Shown here piece by piece: positions 3,926 to 6,062 of a stretch of 6,062 nt of DNA. The notes beneath the pieces were generated by a model that saw only the letters and a list, made by a program, of their open reading frames with translations, made no database searches and had not been told where the DNA came from. How positions within the stretch are numbered: position 1 is the stretch's first letter; the number at the start of each line of letters is the position of its first letter. The position numbers and the translations under genes were made by a program. Source of the DNA: an uncultured Clostridia bacterium. GTDB taxonomy: Bacteria > Bacillota > Clostridia > Saccharofermentanales > DTU023. The DNA is taken from assembly GCA_947254895.1 (NCBI GenBank), contig CAMYEY010000082.1, positions 1-6,062 on the forward strand, read 5' to 3'.

Positions 3926-6062
3926 TCAATTAAAAAGGTCTAGGAACCTCTGCCATACATCTTTAGGAGCAGATTGCTCTACGGGCCTTGTCTCTGACTT
4001 ATGCTCCTTAGGACTGGTTATGGCCTCTCCCACCAGAACAAATTGGATATGGTTAGGATCTTGGTTTTTCTCTGAAGCAAAAGAAGGTATATGCTCATCT
4101 CCTTTATAATCGGCCAAAGCACTTTCAATCATATCAGCCATCTTATCATCCATCATACTTGTCTCTGAATGAAGTCTTTCATTACCCGAGGCGAGTTCCT
4201 GGGCTCCAGAAGTCACTTGAGAAAGCCCCTGGGAAAGACCTGAATAGCCACCTGCCCATTGTTGTATTCCAGACACATACTGGCTAGTACCATCTAGGTA
4301 TTGTCCAAAACCCGAGAGTAACTGAGGTGAATTAGCATTCAATTCATTGGCACCATCCGTATAGCTGTTGACACCATAGAGGTAGCGAGCCAAACCTGTA
4401 TAGAAGTTCTCGGTGGAGTTCGTATTATAAAAGCCGTCATTAATTTTCATTAAACCGTTAATGTATTGGGAAAGCCCGGAATGAAATTGCATATAGTTAG
4501 CATTTAACTGATCTATACCATTGGTTAATTCAGTTAAACCATCGAGTAATCCACTTAACTGGGAAAGCTGCCCTAACTGATTTAGAGTCTCCAGCATAAC
4601 CCCCTGAAGAGATGGGTCCAGGATAGCCCCCAACTGACTTTTAATAGCTTCTAGAGTCGAAATCATCGGTGAGAGCTGGCCACCAAGTTTATCTAGGTAA
4701 CCTAAGACTTGCAAAGCCTCAGGATTAGTACTTAAATCAGTCCCCTCCAGGCCCAACTCTCTTATTGCAGCTGCGCTCGTGAGGTGAGATTGATAGCTAT
4801 AAAGCCCCTGAATAAGCTGATCCAGAGCCATATTCAGATCCCCCACACCTCCGTATAGCTGGGTAAATTTTTCTTTAAAGCTTTCCAACTGTCCCGGCAA
4901 GCCTTGAAGTTTTTCCCTGACCTGGCCTAAAGTAGCAAGCTTATCCGGACTAAGACCGGCAGCCACAGCAGCAATTCCATTCTGAATTGCGGACGACCCC
5001 GCTAGTAACTCAGGTCCCTGGAGGGCTAAAGCTGCAAGACCCTGCTGTATACTAGAAGCGGCTTCATTAAGCTTAACTGCACCTGTTACCAACTCTGAAC
5101 CGTTACTAGCTAAGCGATTGACTCCCGATAAATACTTATTTAAGCCTTCGGCAAGACCTTCTCCACCTTTTAACAATTCCTGACCAGCACCCTCTACCCT
5201 ACTTAAACCGGCCTGTAATTGGCCGGCTCCCTGATTCAGCTGATTGAGGCCCGAAAACAACGAACTACTACCATCAGATAAAAGTTTAGTTGCATCCTGT
5301 AAGGCCTTTAATTCTTTATTATTGGCTAAATCAGGCAAATTAAACTGAAAATTATCCATAGAAAAATTGGATGCTGCTATCTGGATAGCAGGCATGCTAA
5401 AGTCATGAACCTGACCCTCTATCGTAAAATGCTTTGTCTCTGTGCTGGGCAAGCAAATAAAGGTCACCAATTTATTACTGCCGACCTCTGCAATCATGCC
5501 ATGCTCAGACTCCAAGTGAGAGACAACAGCATCTGACAGACTGCAAGTTATTTGAAGCATAAGGTTACGAGCCCATACATTACCCTCTGATTGATCATCA
5601 AAAGCTGGATTAGACTTGATTTCTATTGAATATTGCCAGTCTCCATCGGCTCCACCAATCTCAGTCGGGCTAACCTCTTTTCCATTTAGCTTATGACTAA
5701 GTGTAATAATCCAGGGTAAATCTGTCTCCTTCAATTTACCCTTGTAGTAAAAATTTTTACCAACAGGTTGGACTTTTACCAAGTCTCCTGAACCTTGTTG
5801 GACACTTCCATTTAGGGATAGGGCTTCCAGCTCAGAATATTTTCCAAAATCGTCTACTTGGCCCGAAAGATTCCCAGAAAAACTATTAACGATGTAGACA
5901 TCTTTTACCCGACCTACTCCGTCAAGGCTAGCATAAACAACTTCTGATTTTTGACTATCATTCTTTACACCGGCTCCCTCTTCTTTTGTTTGTCCCTGGC
6001 CTATTTTCGGAGTTTCTTCTGCCCACACTGCTAGTGGAACAACAAAACAAATGGTATAAGCC
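3926..6062 (-). CDS. Secreted xxxLxxG heptad-repeat protein (YhgE/Pip-like), N-terminus cut by the window edge
   Basis: Exact function unknown. Residues are numbered from an in-frame GTG at 6026-6028, which is probably not the start: the frame stays open to the edge and encodes AYTICFVVPLAVWA then EETPK, a signal-peptide core with an AVWA cleavage site, so the protein is exported and begins outside the window. Residues 28-230 form a beta-rich domain (VVYASLDGVGRVKDVYIVN, DDFGKYSEL, LPWIITL) like that of clostridial and actinobacterial YhgE/Pip-type proteins. Residues 250-360 and 490-615 are heptad arrays of xxxLxxG type, with a helical linker between. A conserved-looking tail, PSFASEKN...IQFVLVGEAI (648-670), follows, then a polar stretch ending DVWQRFLDLFN. 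I see no C-terminal membrane helix, sortase motif or lipobox. From memory, relatives are encoded beside MMPL/RND-type exporters, suggesting an envelope accessory role; the neighbour needed to test that is off the edge. The stop is TGA. Confidence 0.85.
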   Translation of the reverse strand, partial: AYTICFVVPLAVWAEETPKIGQGQTKEEGAGVKNDSQKSEVVYASLDGVGRVKDVYIVNSFSGNLSGQVDDFGKYSELEALSLNGSVQQGSGDLVKVQPVGKNFYYKGKLKETDLPWIITLSHKLNGKEVSPTEIGGADGDWQYSIEIKSNPAFDDQSEGNVWARNLMLQITCSLSDAVVSHLESEHGMIAEVGSNKLVTFICLPSTETKHFTIEGQVHDFSMPAIQIAASNFSMDNFQFNLPDLANNKELKALQDATKLLSDGSSSLFSGLNQLNQGAGQLQAGLSRVEGAGQELLKGGEGLAEGLNKYLSGVNRLASNGSELVTGAVKLNEAASSIQQGLAALALQGPELLAGSSAIQNGIAAVAAGLSPDKLATLGQVREKLQGLPGQLESFKEKFTQLYGGVGDLNMALDQLIQGLYSYQSHLTSAAAIRELGLEGTDLSTNPEALQVLGYLDKLGGQLSPMISTLEAIKSQLGAILDPSLQGVMLETLNQLGQLSQLSGLLDGLTELTNGIDQLNANYMQFHSGLSQYINGLMKINDGFYNTNSTENFYTGLARYLYGVNSYTDGANELNANSPQLLSGFGQYLDGTSQYVSGIQQWAGGYSGLSQGLSQVTSGAQELASGNERLHSETSMMDDKMADMIESALADYKGDEHIPSFASEKNQDPNHIQFVLVGEAITSPKEHKSETRPVEQSAPKDVWQRFLDLFN
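6020..6061 (-). other. Signal peptide core of the heptad-repeat protein (partial)
   Basis: Read on the - strand in the frame of the downstream protein, these 14 codons give AYTICFVVPLAVWA, a hydrophobic core ending in a small-x-small type signal peptidase I site before EETPKIG. The charged N-terminal part and the start codon lie beyond the right edge. The cysteine is inside the hydrophobic core and not at the +1 position, so a lipoprotein is unlikely. Confidence 0.75.

Noticed and set aside
3926..6028. Reading the heptad-repeat protein as a phage tail fibre or tape-measure protein
   Set aside because: It has a signal peptide and a distinct beta-rich N-terminal domain, and no phage genes are nearby. 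The glycine heptad pattern fits the xxxLxxG exported family better.

Overview
The window looks like an ordinary chromosomal segment of a Gram-positive bacterium, most likely a member of the Clostridia. The support is strong AGGAGG-type ribosome binding sites, TTGACA/TATAAT-like promoters, a stand-alone MEP-pathway gene (dxs), and a secreted heptad-repeat protein of a kind I know mainly from Clostridia and Actinobacteria. Genus cannot be settled from these genes; a Peptococcaceae-type organism is only a guess.

Layout from left to right: (1) a complete tRNA-Thr(CGT) gene with encoded CCA on the + strand, ending in a hairpin that also serves as terminator for the convergent dxs; (2) dxs on the - strand, complete, with a GTG start, a strong SD and an extended -10 promoter; (3) a 472-base divergent intergenic region holding the dxs promoter on one strand and, on the other, a well-formed promoter plus a roughly 255-base leader for mgtE. 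The leader has an 8-bp closing helix and a short reading frame with a much better ribosome binding site than mgtE itself; (4) mgtE on the + strand, complete, a CBS-domain Mg2+ channel; (5) a 19-bp perfect bidirectional terminator; (6) on the - strand, a large secreted protein with xxxLxxG heptad repeats, whose N-terminus runs off the right edge.

The protein-coding genes form three independent transcription units with no operon links visible: dxs and mgtE diverge, tRNA-Thr/dxs converge, and mgtE/heptad-repeat gene converge. dxs makes DXP for isoprenoid precursors. MgtE handles Mg2+, which DXS and its thiamine diphosphate cofactor need, but that is a general dependence and not evidence of co-regulation.

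I see no mobile element, CRISPR array or defence system. The two places worth a closer look are the mgtE leader, which does not resemble the M-box Mg2+ riboswitch, and the C-terminal gene. That gene has two repeat arrays in strict seven-residue register, one Leu-based and one switched to aromatic residues, and a signal peptide that shows the only nearby in-window start codon is not the true start.
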